In this document: one piece after another, positions 22,822 to 32,198 of the stretch
How the letters are laid out: each line of letters starts with the position of its first letter
How positions within the stretch are numbered: position 1 is the first letter of the stretch
NCBI RefSeq assembly: GCF_002999135.1
Contig: NZ_CP027229.1
Location: forward strand, 1,933,501 to 1,997,500
DNA: 64,000 nucleotides
Direction: 5' to 3'
Origin: Capnocytophaga sp. oral taxon 878
GTDB lineage: Bacteria; Bacteroidota; Bacteroidia; Flavobacteriales; Flavobacteriaceae
Translations under genes and position numbers: made by a program
The notes under the pieces: model-generated
What the model saw: the letters and a program-made list of their open reading frames with translations, nothing else
What the model was told of the DNA's origin: nothing
Database searches by the model: none

Positions 22822-23379
22822 ATGAAAAAAATTATATTAGCCTCGGGGTCACCGCGTAGGCAGCAATTTTTAAAAGAATTGGATATACCCTACGAAGTAG
22901 TGATTAAACCAGTAGAAGAGACCTATCCTTCCCATTTGCAGCGCGAGCAAATTACTGATTATTTGGCGGAGCTGAAAGCAACGCCTTTTGCAGGAGAAAT
23001 ACCTCCTAACTGCGTGCTGCTGACTTCAGATACCCTTGTGTGGCACGAGTGCAAAGCTCTTGGCAAGCCAAAAGATGCTGCCGATGCCTTTGCGATGTTA
23101 CGTTCACTCTCTGGCAAGACGCACGAAGTGATTACCTCGGTATGTTTTACTACTAATGAAGCTAAAGAAACACATCATTGTGTTACTAAAGTAACTTTTA
23201 GAGAACTCAATGATAAGGAAATAACACACTACATTGAAAAATATAAGCCTTTTGACAAAGCAGGGGCTTATGGCATACAAGAATGGATAGGGCATATAGG
23301 GGTAACTGCTATTGAAGGATCTTATAATAATGTAATGGGACTGCCGACTCACTTAATTAGCAAATTCATAAATTCGTAA
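22822..23379 (+). CDS. maf: Maf-family nucleotide pyrophosphatase
   Basis: A 185-residue cytoplasmic enzyme that hydrolyses non-canonical or modified nucleoside triphosphates to monophosphates. The N-terminal ILASGSPRRQQFL is the family signature. The metal and catalytic segment LTSDTLVW, the KTHEVITSV motif and AGAYGIQEW are also present, placing it with the dTTP/UTP pyrophosphatase subgroup. It lies 65 bases after mrdA in the same direction. Its last codons run through an AATTAGCAAATT repeat. Confidence 0.95.
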   Translation: MKKIILASGSPRRQQFLKELDIPYEVVIKPVEETYPSHLQREQITDYLAELKATPFAGEIPPNCVLLTSDTLVWHECKALGKPKDAADAFAMLRSLSGKTHEVITSVCFTTNEAKETHHCVTKVTFRELNDKEITHYIEKYKPFDKAGAYGIQEWIGHIGVTAIEGSYNNVMGLPTHLISKFINS

Positions 23380-23390
23380 ATTCTCAAAAT

Positions 23391-24293
23391 ATGAAAAAAT
23401 TTCTTTACATAACATTCACTCTCTTAGCTTTATCCGCTTGTAAAAATACCTCCACAACGGATAAACAAGAAAAAGAAGGCATTACTATCCTGCAGGATAG
23501 CATTAAAACGCTCACTTCTTTCAATTTTGAAAACGAGGTAACTGATGATCCTACCCCTGAGCTTGTTGCTATTGTGAAAGATGCCCTGCAAAAGGTGGAT
23601 TCTCTTTACAAAGGAGAAGAAAATTGGCTATACTCTTACACTTCTCAAGACAGCATAGCAAAAACTACTATCAAAGCAGGTAAGTTCTTTAACAACCAAC
23701 CCTATGTAGTGGTTCATATTGATGATGGGATAATAGAATCGTTAGTAGAAGTGTACAAAATAGAAAAAAACCGCACTTTTAGAAAGAAACTCTCGTATAT
23801 ACAAGACTTCACTTATGCCGTACACGATTCTATCTTCGATGCCAACGGCGATGGTATCAATGATTTTAATATAGATTGGTGGACAACAGGTGCTTTTGGT
23901 TCCAGCATTATCTATATTTATCTGTTCGACCCTAAAACCGAAAAATTTTCTACTGCTTACCAGTTTGATAACGCTACTTTTTACCCCAAAGAAAAAATAA
24001 TACGAGGAGTAGAGGCAGGTTTTGGAGGAATATCAGGTTTGTACAAGATGAAATGGGTAGGCGATAAAAGCGATAAAACAGAAGATATAGAATACATCTA
24101 CCCTGATTACACTACCAAAGGCAAAACCTTTATACGGACTAAAACTCCAAGTAAATATCCTGAACGAAAAGAGGGGGAACTTCTCAAAAAAGTCCCTGAA
24201 GAATACCGTGACCAGAAAGATTGGTTCTTGCGATATGAAGAATGGGGTGGCGAATTGCCTTTCCTTGAATTAATCTTAAAAGACAGAAAATAA
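23391..24293 (+). CDS. Lipoprotein with DxNGDG loop, paralogue 1
   Basis: A 300-residue lipoprotein: signal MKKFLYITFTLLALSAC with the lipid-bearing Cys17. The mature domain has a calcium-loop-like motif FDANGDGINDF and strands shared with the next gene (KAGKFFNNQPY, IYLFDPKTEKFSTAYQF, KMKWVGDKS, IYPDYTTKGKTFIRT). The Asp-rich loop resembles VCBS/FG-GAP-like or dockerin-like repeats. No enzyme motif; function unknown. It is one of three relatives in the window (24530-25402 and 63216-64000) and arose by tandem duplication with its neighbour. It begins 11 bases after maf. Confidence 0.75.
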   Translation: MKKFLYITFTLLALSACKNTSTTDKQEKEGITILQDSIKTLTSFNFENEVTDDPTPELVAIVKDALQKVDSLYKGEENWLYSYTSQDSIAKTTIKAGKFFNNQPYVVVHIDDGIIESLVEVYKIEKNRTFRKKLSYIQDFTYAVHDSIFDANGDGINDFNIDWWTTGAFGSSIIYIYLFDPKTEKFSTAYQFDNATFYPKEKIIRGVEAGFGGISGLYKMKWVGDKSDKTEDIEYIYPDYTTKGKTFIRTKTPSKYPERKEGELLKKVPEEYRDQKDWFLRYEEWGGELPFLELILKDRK

Positions 24294-24529
24294 ACACTAT
24301 CCATTATGAGATAACTCCCCTTCTTACCTCAACTCCCTTACTTAACTTCCTTTATTGATAAAAATAAGCAATATTAGACTGAGAATATTTGTATTATGAG
24401 GAGAGAATATAAATCATTTCTATGAAAATAAAGCAAAAGTAACATTAGTTGGAAATAAAGTTTTATATCAACACAAATAAGATTACCTATGCTCTTAGTA
24501 AGTTTTTCTATTAATTAGATTCAGAAAAT

Positions 24530-25402
24530 ATGAAAAAATTTCTTTACATATACTTTATTGGATTTTGTTTAGTGGCTTGTGAAACTAAAAATACAAGTGA
24601 TGAACAAGATATAACTGTTTTGCAAGAGAGCGTTAATATAACTGTAGCTGGGGGGTGGAGCAAGGAAGATATTGACCCTTATTTTGGATCTGTTATAAAA
24701 GATGCACTAGAAAAGGTTGATTCACTTTATAAAGGAGAAGATTTGCAGTACAAATACATATTCAAAGACAGCTCTTCAATGGCTGAAACCTTTATTAAAG
24801 CAGGTAAGTTTTTTAACAACCAACCTTATGCTTTGCTTCATATTGATGGTATTGAAGTAGGACCTTTGCAAGGAGTGAAGTTCATTGAAGTGTATAAAAT
24901 AGAAGGTAAGCGCACTTTTAGAAAGAAATTATTATATATAGAAGACTTTGCCTTACAAGACTCTATATTTGATGTTAATGGTGATGGGATAAATGATTTG
25001 AGCATCAATTATGACCCTTCCTACATCTACCTATTTGACCCTAAAACTGAAACCTTTTCTACTCCTTATAAGTTTAAAAACGTTACTTTTTATCCCAAAG
25101 AAGGCGTAATACGAGGGGTAGAAACAGAAATTCCGGGAGTGGCAGGACTATATAAAAAGAAATGGGTAGGTAATAAAATAGAAGTAGTGGAATACATCTA
25201 CCCTGATTATACCACTAATGGCAAAACTTTTATACGAACCAAAAAGCAAGGAGAATACCCCGAACGAAAAGATGGTGAACCTATAGAAGAACTTCCTAAA
25301 GAATACCTTGATGTAAAAGCTCTTGAATTGTTTTTGGACTATGATATAGAAAGCGATCTGCCTTTCCTTGAAGAAACCTTAGAAAAGAGAAATAAAAAAT
25401 AA
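24530..25402 (+). CDS. Lipoprotein with DxNGDG loop, paralogue 2
   Basis: A 290-residue relative of the preceding gene. The signal MKKFLYIYFIGFCLVAC (Cys17) is nearly identical, as are KAGKFFNNQPYALLHIDG, FDVNGDGINDL and IYPDYTTNGKTFIRT. The sequence downstream of the stop (25400-25560) also resembles that downstream of paralogue 1 (24291-24440), including AATAAACACTATC and a GATATTTGTATT stretch, so gene and 3' flank were duplicated as one unit. Unknown function. The 236-base gap before it contains only this repeated flank. Confidence 0.75.
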   Translation: MKKFLYIYFIGFCLVACETKNTSDEQDITVLQESVNITVAGGWSKEDIDPYFGSVIKDALEKVDSLYKGEDLQYKYIFKDSSSMAETFIKAGKFFNNQPYALLHIDGIEVGPLQGVKFIEVYKIEGKRTFRKKLLYIEDFALQDSIFDVNGDGINDLSINYDPSYIYLFDPKTETFSTPYKFKNVTFYPKEGVIRGVETEIPGVAGLYKKKWVGNKIEVVEYIYPDYTTNGKTFIRTKKQGEYPERKDGEPIEELPKEYLDVKALELFLDYDIESDLPFLEETLEKRNKK

Positions 25403-25596
25403 ACACTATCTGTTATAAAAAGCTCCTGATCCTATTTCTACTTTCTTGCTTAACTTTGTTTACAGAGAGAAATAAGCATTATCAAATTGAGGATATTTGT
25501 ATTGATATAGTACTGAGTAATGGAGAGAGATTCTGTATTTTTGAGAATCTTAATTTTTTAGTAAAAATCTAAATAAAATTTTTAGAAAATATAAAA

Positions 25597-26034
25597 TTGA
25601 TACTTGTGAGGAAAAAGCTCATTTTTTTAGCTCAAATATTTATAGAAACACAATACTTTACAAGTACAATTGAAAAAGATAATTCATATACTCCAAGCTA
25701 TGATCCTTATAGAGGAAGAGGATTTATACACCTATCTCTTAAAGGCAACTATAAAAAATATGCAGAGTCTAATATAGGAGATGATAAAAAATCCAAAGTA
25801 TTAGAAGACTATTCTTTAGTAGCAAAAGATATTGAAATAGCAGCTGATGTAGGAGGTTGGTATTGGGATAGTAGAAAAATAAATAAAATTATTGAAAACA
25901 GCAATAACAGGGAAACAGATGAAATTATAAAAGCTGTAACAAAAGTAGTTAATGGTAACCAAATGTTAAATTTGGAAGAAAGAAAAAATGCCTATCATTT
26001 ATTAATTAAAGTGCTTAAGTCAAATGATTTATAG
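25597..26034 (+). pseudogene. GH19/lysozyme-like domain, N-terminally truncated
   Basis: A fragment of a chitinase-like lysozyme fold. IFLAQIFIETQYFTSTIE matches the region with the catalytic Glu (usually FLAQxxHET); YDPYRGRGFIHLSLKGNYKKYA matches the GRGFIQLTGxxNY motif; and DVGGWYWDSRKINK with AVTKVVNG matches the end of the domain. The His before the catalytic Glu is Ile here. No ATG exists: a stop lies at 25570-25572 and the first possible start is TTG 25597, so the N-terminus is missing. Such domains degrade peptidoglycan and also occur as tips of polymorphic toxins. It overlaps the next gene, a lipoprotein, by 11 bases. Confidence 0.7.
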
Positions 26035-26686
26035 ATTATCCACAATACTCTTACTAGTTTGCATAGCCATAGCTTGCAAAAAAACAGTTTCAGTTTCAGG
26101 GCAAAATAAAGAAGTAACTAAAGATACGACTTACATCAGTGAAGTTTTATCGTGGCACTCAGAATATGATAATAAATCAACTGAAAAACCTACTTGTGAA
26201 GAAGATTTAGTAACGCTAACAGTGAATGAAAAGTACCCTCATTATTATTTGGAATACAAAAAACAACGCTATCCCTTGTATAGTTATGCTGAAATATTAA
26301 GTGTGCCTATAGTATTTTGGTATGATTTATTTGAAAATAGAGGCAAAAGTTGTTCTTTTGTGTTTTTTAATGGCAGCAATACAGCAGAAGGGCGATATAG
26401 TTATGCTATTTTTGATATAGCACCTAATGACTCTTTAACGGTTTCTGGGTTTTATAGAATCAATGAACGAGTGCCTGCAAATAGTAAACAAACAGACAAC
26501 GATACTCTTGCTATAATGGAATATGCAAAAATATCGTATAAAGCAGCTGATTTTCTAGCCTCTTCTGATAAATTCCCCGATACAAAAGCAATTCACTATT
26601 TTCTCAGAAAAGATGAATGGACGAGCAAACCAAAAAACAAGGAAGAATATCTGATAATGAAACATTATGAGTTTATAAAAGAATGA
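26024..26686 (+). CDS. Lipoprotein, possible immunity protein
   Basis: A 220-residue lipoprotein: signal ending VCIAIACKK (lipid-bearing Cys). The mature part has aromatic-rich strands (VPIVFWYDLFENRGKSCSF) and no recognised domain. The start codon overlaps the 3' end of the lysozyme-like fragment, which is how an immunity protein for a peptidoglycan-cutting toxin would be placed; a periplasmic, membrane-anchored inhibitor would fit. This is inference from position and localisation only. Confidence 0.65.
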   Translation: MIYRLSTILLLVCIAIACKKTVSVSGQNKEVTKDTTYISEVLSWHSEYDNKSTEKPTCEEDLVTLTVNEKYPHYYLEYKKQRYPLYSYAEILSVPIVFWYDLFENRGKSCSFVFFNGSNTAEGRYSYAIFDIAPNDSLTVSGFYRINERVPANSKQTDNDTLAIMEYAKISYKAADFLASSDKFPDTKAIHYFLRKDEWTSKPKNKEEYLIMKHYEFIKE

Positions 26687-26752
26687 TTATCCTTACATCA
26701 AACTCACGTTATATCAAATGAAGCACTTAACAAGATTCGTGTAATTATCGGT

Positions 26753-27112
26753 TTGCTATTCGCAAATTGCAGTGTCAAAAACACTGATTTTCAAATTATT
26801 TCTACTGAAAGAGTAACTGAAAAATACAGCTATAACCCAATGGGATTTATAGAAAGCGATTACGGAAAATTGAATATCAAAACGATTTCATACTATGATA
26901 AGAAAGGAAAGTTGAAAAAAGTTTTGTACAATAGAGTCAATGGTTTTTTGGAATACACCCTATCAGAACTAAAAAGTGATAGCGCTTTATTAAATAGTTT
27001 GCAGGTTGACACGCTATTTACTGACAAAAAGTACATTAGCTATATAAAAGAGGAAAAGAATGACACTATTTTCTATCTCTCTGGCGATACCATAGTGATG
27101 AAAACCCCGTAG
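26753..27112 (+). CDS. Hypothetical lipoprotein-like protein with damaged start
   Basis: The frame reads IIGLLFANCSVKNTDF, like the end of a lipoprotein signal, but has no ATG. An ATG at 26718 (MKHLTRF) lies in another frame that stops after eight codons. A one-base indel near 26735-26742 would join MKHLTRF to VIIGLLFANC. As it stands translation would need TTG 26753. The mature part (about 100 residues) has short strands such as KTISYYDKKGKLKKVLY that recall YwqK/MORN-like proteins. Possibly a recent pseudogene. Confidence 0.45.
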   Translation: MLFANCSVKNTDFQIISTERVTEKYSYNPMGFIESDYGKLNIKTISYYDKKGKLKKVLYNRVNGFLEYTLSELKSDSALLNSLQVDTLFTDKKYISYIKEEKNDTIFYLSGDTIVMKTP

Positions 27113-27118
27113 GGGTAA

Positions 27119-27147
27119 AGTCAGCGAGCTGGCGCAGCTGAGTATGT
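27119..27147. repeat. Short palindromic element, copy 1 (reverse)
   Basis: 29 bases with a 5-bp AGCTG/CAGCT hairpin around a triplet loop. A second copy with three mismatches lies at 40893-40921 in the opposite orientation. It is placed right after the 26753 gene. The remaining 27148-27315 sequence shows no other feature. Confidence 0.6.
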
Positions 27148-27315
27148 GAGGTAATTCGCCCACATAAAAATAAACTTATTTATTTGCAATTGATTCGTCC
27201 GACAAGTCCTACTTGTCTGATAACTAAAACGATGAGCATCACTACACTTTGCCAAAGTCTCTAATAGCGAGTCGTGCTACGACCTTTTGCTAAGTTTTCA
27301 ATATATATTTACATT

Positions 27316-27720
27316 ATGACCGCCTCATCAGCCATAAAAAACAGATTAATGTTTCTTTTGACGATACTTTTCTTATCGTCTTGCTGTACAGAAGTAAGAA
27401 AGGCAGAAAGAGAAAAGTATTATGAGATTGATGTCTTTGGTGATAGCAAAAAGGAATTATTTTTAGTAGAAGATAAACTTTTTGTAGGCGATTCCTGCTT
27501 TGGGACTTTTTCAGAAGAAAACTATCAAAAAGCCTATCAGTACTATCTCAATACAAAAGAAGATGTCTCTATGTATCTCATATATGAAATAAAAATTCAA
27601 GATGATAAAACTAAAGACTTTATAACTTTATGGGAAGTATGTGAATATAATCCTGAAACTTTCCGAAGGATTGTTTTAGACCAAGATTATACCTATAAGG
27701 ATAAGTTTGGAGAAAAATAG
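27316..27720 (+). CDS. Small lipoprotein
   Basis: About 134 residues from ATG 27316 (MTASSAIKN); the frame can be opened at 27274 by a non-ATG codon, but the extension is not protein-like. The signal ends in FLSSCC, a lipobox. The mature domain (DSKKELFLVEDKLFVGD) is small and acidic and has no known family. It sits in a run of unrelated small exported proteins (26.0-29.4 kb) that looks like accessory cargo. Confidence 0.6.
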   Translation: MTASSAIKNRLMFLLTILFLSSCCTEVRKAEREKYYEIDVFGDSKKELFLVEDKLFVGDSCFGTFSEENYQKAYQYYLNTKEDVSMYLIYEIKIQDDKTKDFITLWEVCEYNPETFRRIVLDQDYTYKDKFGEK

Positions 27721-27841
27721 AGCATAGGTAGTGAAGGTATCAGTAGGGTGATGAACAACTGAATGTTCTTTTAAAGGTTAAAGTTTTTAAAATATTAGAA
27801 CTTAGTACAGGAGACTATTATAACTTTATGGTAATAGACAA

Positions 27842-28348
27842 ATGAGATTTTGGGTAAAAATACTATTTTCCGTTTTCAATATAAGTGTTTTGGCACAAAA
27901 CACTGAAAATTATGATCGTAGCCTAAGAGAGCAATGGGTAACAGCTACTAATGGTGAAAGATTTCGGGATCATCCTGCTTTAAAATTAGAAGGAGATATG
28001 CTTTCCTATTCAACCCGAACGTTTTCTTTTATAGCTACTGCTCAGCAATTTCTTGACCGTATGGATCCTGTGATAAGCAAACCTACCCCTATACTGATAG
28101 AAGATTATGATGGTGCTATAAAAATATTAGGAAATAGAAGATTTGAAAGAATAACAGGAAAAGTACGGCAAAGTTTCCATTTATGCCAAGAAGAGAATGA
28201 GTTCTATTTTCGGGCTTTGAAACTAATGCATAAAAAGATACATCCTAATCAGACTTACCTTTTTTCGGCTATACAATACACTTTTATTTCGACAAAAGGA
28301 CAAAAAGATGTTATCTATATTAAGGATGTAAAACCTATTGATAAATGA
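27842..28348 (+). CDS. Small exported protein
   Basis: A 168-residue protein with a signal peptide (ILFSVFNISVLAQ, cut after AQ). The mature part contains a PILIEDYDGAIKILGN turn and ends VIYIKDVKPIDK; no family is recognised. The stop overlaps the next start by 4 bases (ATGA), so the two are co-translated. It is probably periplasmic. Confidence 0.65.
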   Translation: MRFWVKILFSVFNISVLAQNTENYDRSLREQWVTATNGERFRDHPALKLEGDMLSYSTRTFSFIATAQQFLDRMDPVISKPTPILIEDYDGAIKILGNRRFERITGKVRQSFHLCQEENEFYFRALKLMHKKIHPNQTYLFSAIQYTFISTKGQKDVIYIKDVKPIDK

Positions 28349-28866
28349 CAAATTATAAAGTGAAATACCTTATTGCCTTTATATACTTTTATTCCTTTTT
28401 CTTGTACTCACAAGAAAAACATTGCATTACTTTTACAGATAATACTTATGCTTGTAAATCTTGTTATACTGATTATTACACTTATACTGATATAGATATT
28501 TATAAAATAGATTCTATTCATTATACCCGAAAAGAATTTAAAGCGAGTTTTTATCCTTATGGAGAGAAAGGAGATAATTTTTTCCTTTTAGATACAGTAG
28601 CCCGCTTTCTGCCTAAAAAAATAAAGAGGAAAGTACATAACTATTATCGCAAAAAAGGGATGGATACTACAGCTTACTTATTTATACAAGAAAAAGATTC
28701 TTTGCCGGCAGTTGTTTTAGAGAAAAACGCCGCTTTTATAGAGCGAATGGGTAAAGAGAAAAAGCTACATATTAAAAGAGATGTAATAGCAACGGCTTTA
28801 GTTTTTTCGATTTTTGTAAAAGGTGAAATCTACCAGCAAGTAGTAGTTGAAAAATTGAAAGAATAA
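28345..28866 (+). CDS. Small exported protein
   Basis: A 173-residue protein with an N-terminal hydrophobic segment (YLIAFIYFYSFFLYSQ) typical of a cleaved signal. The mature domain has a CKSCYTDYYTYTD segment with two close Cys residues and a basic middle (KKIKRKVHNYYRKKG). No known family. It is coupled to the preceding gene by a 4-base overlap. Role unknown; in context perhaps one half of a small effector or immunity pair, which is speculation. Confidence 0.65.
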   Translation: MTNYKVKYLIAFIYFYSFFLYSQEKHCITFTDNTYACKSCYTDYYTYTDIDIYKIDSIHYTRKEFKASFYPYGEKGDNFFLLDTVARFLPKKIKRKVHNYYRKKGMDTTAYLFIQEKDSLPAVVLEKNAAFIERMGKEKKLHIKRDVIATALVFSIFVKGEIYQQVVVEKLKE

Positions 28867-28890
28867 CTAAAATATTATTCAAAATATACT

Positions 28891-29391
28891 ATGCAGTATA
28901 ACATATGTTACATCTTATCTTTATTCATATATCTGAACACCTTTGGACAAGATTTTAAGGAACAATATCATAGGTATTATCCTGATGCTGGAGATACTAT
29001 AACAGTAGATACTAACCAATATGGTTTTAAAACAAAACAAGGAAAGCTAACCGAATTGGTTGTAAAAACTGTAACAGGGAAAAACACATATACCCTGCTT
29101 ACTTTTAGAGCCTATACTGAAAAGTTAATTATAGAAAAAGTAGAGAATTACAAGAATGGAAAATTGCACGGATACTATTCAGAGTCTACTTTTTCAAAGG
29201 GAGTACAAGGATATTATAAGAATGGGAAAAAACACGGTTTTTGGAGGTACTCCTATGATACAAGTATTATAGAGAGCGGGTACTATAAACAGGACAAACC
29301 ACACGGTGTTTGGCTTATTGAAGGTCCTGATAATGATATGCAACCTACTAAGATATATTACAAAAACGGTGTAAAAATCAAAAATGAATAA
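28891..29391 (+). CDS. Exported MORN/YwqK-like protein
   Basis: A 166-residue protein with a signal peptide (LFIYLNTFGQ) and repeated beta-hairpin units: YKNGKLHGYYSES, YYKNGKKHGFWRY, YYKQDKPHGVWLI and YYKNGVKIKN. This is the YxNGxxHGxW pattern of MORN/YwqK-family proteins. Some members are annotated as antitoxins, but most have no proven function. It is 24 bases downstream of the previous gene and is likely the last gene of the 27842-29391 run. Confidence 0.8.
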   Translation: MQYNICYILSLFIYLNTFGQDFKEQYHRYYPDAGDTITVDTNQYGFKTKQGKLTELVVKTVTGKNTYTLLTFRAYTEKLIIEKVENYKNGKLHGYYSESTFSKGVQGYYKNGKKHGFWRYSYDTSIIESGYYKQDKPHGVWLIEGPDNDMQPTKIYYKNGVKIKNE

Positions 29392-29537
29392 CGATATTAT
29401 AAGCATTGATGTTTTGATACAAGAGCGCAAGTTGCCATTTTGTACACTTTAGAACTGTTAATAGAGATTTATCGGTGTGAGAATGTGAGTGACTTGTGAG
29501 AGAGTTTTGAAACACACAAAAATAAACACTATATATT

Positions 29538-30776
29538 ATGAAAAAAATCCTCTTTTTACTTCTGCTTCCTTTGGCAATGCAAGCACAACCGCTGGTAGAG
29601 AAAACGCCACCGGATTATATTAAAACAATTATCTTCAAGGCTGAAGGAAATGATAAAAACCAATTTCCTATTGTGAGGCGCAATGAGCGTTTTAGCTTAG
29701 AATTTGACGACCTTGGGGGCAATGAGGAGACTTATTACTACAAAATTACGCATTGCAATGCAGACTGGTCGGTTTCAAGCTTATTAAAGAGTGAATACCT
29801 TAAAGGGATAGATAACCAGCCGCTGCAACCGGAAAGCAACTCATACGGTACGCTGCAAAGCTATTCACACTACCAACTTACCTTACCCAATGAACTTACC
29901 CAACTTACCCTTAGCGGCAATTATATTATTAGTATTACTGATAGTTATGGTACTGAACTCTTCTCACGTCGCTTTGTAATATATACCCCACAAGTAAATG
30001 TACTGGCCGAAGTGAAACGCGCTAGGGATTTGCAGTATTTTGATACCCAACAAGTGGTGCAATTCACTATTAAGCAGAAAGATTTTAGACTTGATAACCC
30101 TAATGTGGCAGTGAAAGTAGCTATACTACAAAACTACCGCTGGGATACTGCTATTACTGCCCCTAAACCCCAATACGTAATGGGTAATGACCTTGTGTAC
30201 CGCTATGACCGAGAAACGGCTTTTTGGGGAGGGAATGAGTATTTTTACTTTGACAGTAAAGACATAAGGGTGCCTGCTTCGGGGATATCACGGCTTTATC
30301 GTGATAAATGGGTGAATAGCTACCTATTTACCAATGTGAGTAGGGCTAACAACGTTTATACTTATTACCCTGATATTAATGGCGACTTTTTGGTTACTAC
30401 CCTAAATGGCAACAAGGCTGCTAATGAAGCTGATTACACTTTGGTACATTTTGCCATAGAAGGTAAATCATCTTTTTGGAATAAGGAAGTGTATGTGTAT
30501 GGGAAGTTCAGTAATTATGAGCTTACTGATGCCTACAAACTTACTTATGATGAGAGTGATGGGCTTTTTAAGGGGAAAATACTTCTTAAACAGGGTTTTT
30601 ACAACTACAAGTTTGCTACTAAAGCAGGTAATACTATTGATTTTAACGAGATAGGAGGTAACTTTTACCAAACAGAAAACACCTACCTTGTACTTGTGTA
30701 CTATCGTGCTCCTGGAGCCCTTTATGATGAGGTAGTAGGAGTAGGCTCGGCTTCGGGGGCTAATATCACAAGATAG
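29538..30776 (+). CDS. Type IX secretion Plug protein (DUF5103)
   Basis: A 412-residue exported protein (signal LLPLAMQAQ). Its domain matches the DUF5103 family: DDLGGNEETYYYKITHCNADW, the SLLKSEYLKGI turn, and a C-terminal part with a DGLFKGKILLKQGFYNYKF strand pair. Members in Flavobacterium johnsoniae close the periplasmic side of the SprA translocon, hence the name Plug. The window also holds T9SS cargo and a PorP/SprF protein, so a working T9SS is expected. It stands alone; the preceding gene ends 146 bases upstream. Confidence 0.9.
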   Translation: MKKILFLLLLPLAMQAQPLVEKTPPDYIKTIIFKAEGNDKNQFPIVRRNERFSLEFDDLGGNEETYYYKITHCNADWSVSSLLKSEYLKGIDNQPLQPESNSYGTLQSYSHYQLTLPNELTQLTLSGNYIISITDSYGTELFSRRFVIYTPQVNVLAEVKRARDLQYFDTQQVVQFTIKQKDFRLDNPNVAVKVAILQNYRWDTAITAPKPQYVMGNDLVYRYDRETAFWGGNEYFYFDSKDIRVPASGISRLYRDKWVNSYLFTNVSRANNVYTYYPDINGDFLVTTLNGNKAANEADYTLVHFAIEGKSSFWNKEVYVYGKFSNYELTDAYKLTYDESDGLFKGKILLKQGFYNYKFATKAGNTIDFNEIGGNFYQTENTYLVLVYYRAPGALYDEVVGVGSASGANITR

Positions 30777-30829
30777 ATAGATAACTAGAAGACAAGAGCT
30801 GATTACATACTAACTTAATTGTTATAATA

Positions 30830-32110
30830 ATGAATTCTCCTTTAGCAGAACGTATGCGTCCCACTACTTTAGCACAATATGTGGGGCAAGAACACTTGGT
30901 AGGTGCGCAAGGCGCTTTGCGCCAACAAATAGAGCGTGGGTTATTACCCTCTCTTATCTTCTGGGGACCACCAGGTACAGGCAAGACTACCTTAGCAAAT
31001 ATTATTGCACACCAAAGCAAGCGAGCTTTTTATACCCTGAGTGCTATCAGTTCGGGGATTAAGGAGGTGCGAGAGGTAATTGAGCAAAGCAAACAAAGTG
31101 GGGGACTCTTCAGTACACAAAACCCCATTGTATTCATTGATGAAATTCACCGTTTTAACAAAACACAACAAGACTCACTACTGCAAGCGGTAGAGAAAGG
31201 CTGGATTACGCTTATAGGGGCGACTACTGAAAACCCGAGCTTTGAGGTAATTCCGGCGTTATTATCACGCTGCCAAGTGTATATACTAAAAGCTTTTGAA
31301 CGCAAAGACTTGGAAGAGCTATTGCAGAATGCTATACGCCAAGATGTGGTGCTAAAGACTAAGCCTATAGAACTGCAAGAGACTGAAGCCCTTTTGCGCC
31401 TATCGGGGGGAGATGGACGCAAATTACTTAATACTTTTGAACTTATTGTAAACGCTACCCCTGAAGGACAACCGGTGGTGATTACCAATGAGAGTGTGCT
31501 GCACCTTGTACAAAAAAATACTGTACTATATGACAAAACCGGTGAGCAGCATTACGATATTATTTCGGCCTTTATCAAATCGATAAGGGGGAGTGACCCT
31601 AATGGGGCTGTATACTGGTTGGCACGAATGATAGAAGGGGGTGAAGATGTGAAATTTATTGCGCGCCGTATGCTTATTTTGGCTTCGGAAGATATAGGGA
31701 ATGCAAACCCTACGGCTATGATTTTGGCTAATAACACCTTCCAAGCGGTTACTACTATTGGCTACCCTGAAGCGCGTATTATACTGAGCCAGTGTGCTAT
31801 ATATCTGGCATCATCGGCGAAGAGCAATGCGAGCTATAAGGCTATAAACAAGGCACAACAGGTAGTGAAACAAACGGGAGACCTATCGGTACCTATACAC
31901 CTGCGCAATGCCCCTACTAAACTGATGAAAGAACTGGGCTATGGGAAAGACTACCAATACGCTCACGACTATGAAGAGAACTTTGCTTATCAGGATTATT
32001 TACCTGATGAGTTACAGGGGGAGACTTTTTATGAGCCTTCGGACAACCCGCGAGAGAATGCGCTGCGTGAACACTTAAAGAAACTTTGGGGGGAGCGATA
32101 TGGATACTAA
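30830..32110 (+). CDS. rarA: Replication-associated recombination protein A
   Basis: A clamp-loader-like AAA+ ATPase (MgsA/RarA, Mgs1/WRNIP1 family) that acts at stalled replication forks. It has 426 residues: Walker [11 protein letters not shown] (46-53), Walker [10 protein letters not shown] (103-110), sensor 1 [12 protein letters not shown] and the C-terminal tetramerisation region ([30 protein letters not shown]). All are intact. It stands alone in the same direction as its neighbours. Confidence 0.96.
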   Translation: MNSPLAERMRPTTLAQYVGQEHLVGAQGALRQQIERGLLPSLIFWGPPGTGKTTLANIIAHQSKRAFYTLSAISSGIKEVREVIEQSKQSGGLFSTQNPIVFIDEIHRFNKTQQDSLLQAVEKGWITLIGATTENPSFEVIPALLSRCQVYILKAFERKDLEELLQNAIRQDVVLKTKPIELQETEALLRLSGGDGRKLLNTFELIVNATPEGQPVVITNESVLHLVQKNTVLYDKTGEQHYDIISAFIKSIRGSDPNGAVYWLARMIEGGEDVKFIARRMLILASEDIGNANPTAMILANNTFQAVTTIGYPEARIILSQCAIYLASSAKSNASYKAINKAQQVVKQTGDLSVPIHLRNAPTKLMKELGYGKDYQYAHDYEENFAYQDYLPDELQGETFYEPSDNPRENALREHLKKLWGERYGY

Positions 32111-32198
32111 ATAGGGCGTGATGCTTGGGTGCATTGGCTGCTATTTTAAATTGACTATGATTTATAATTTACATTTGTAACCAATAATATAACCTTTT

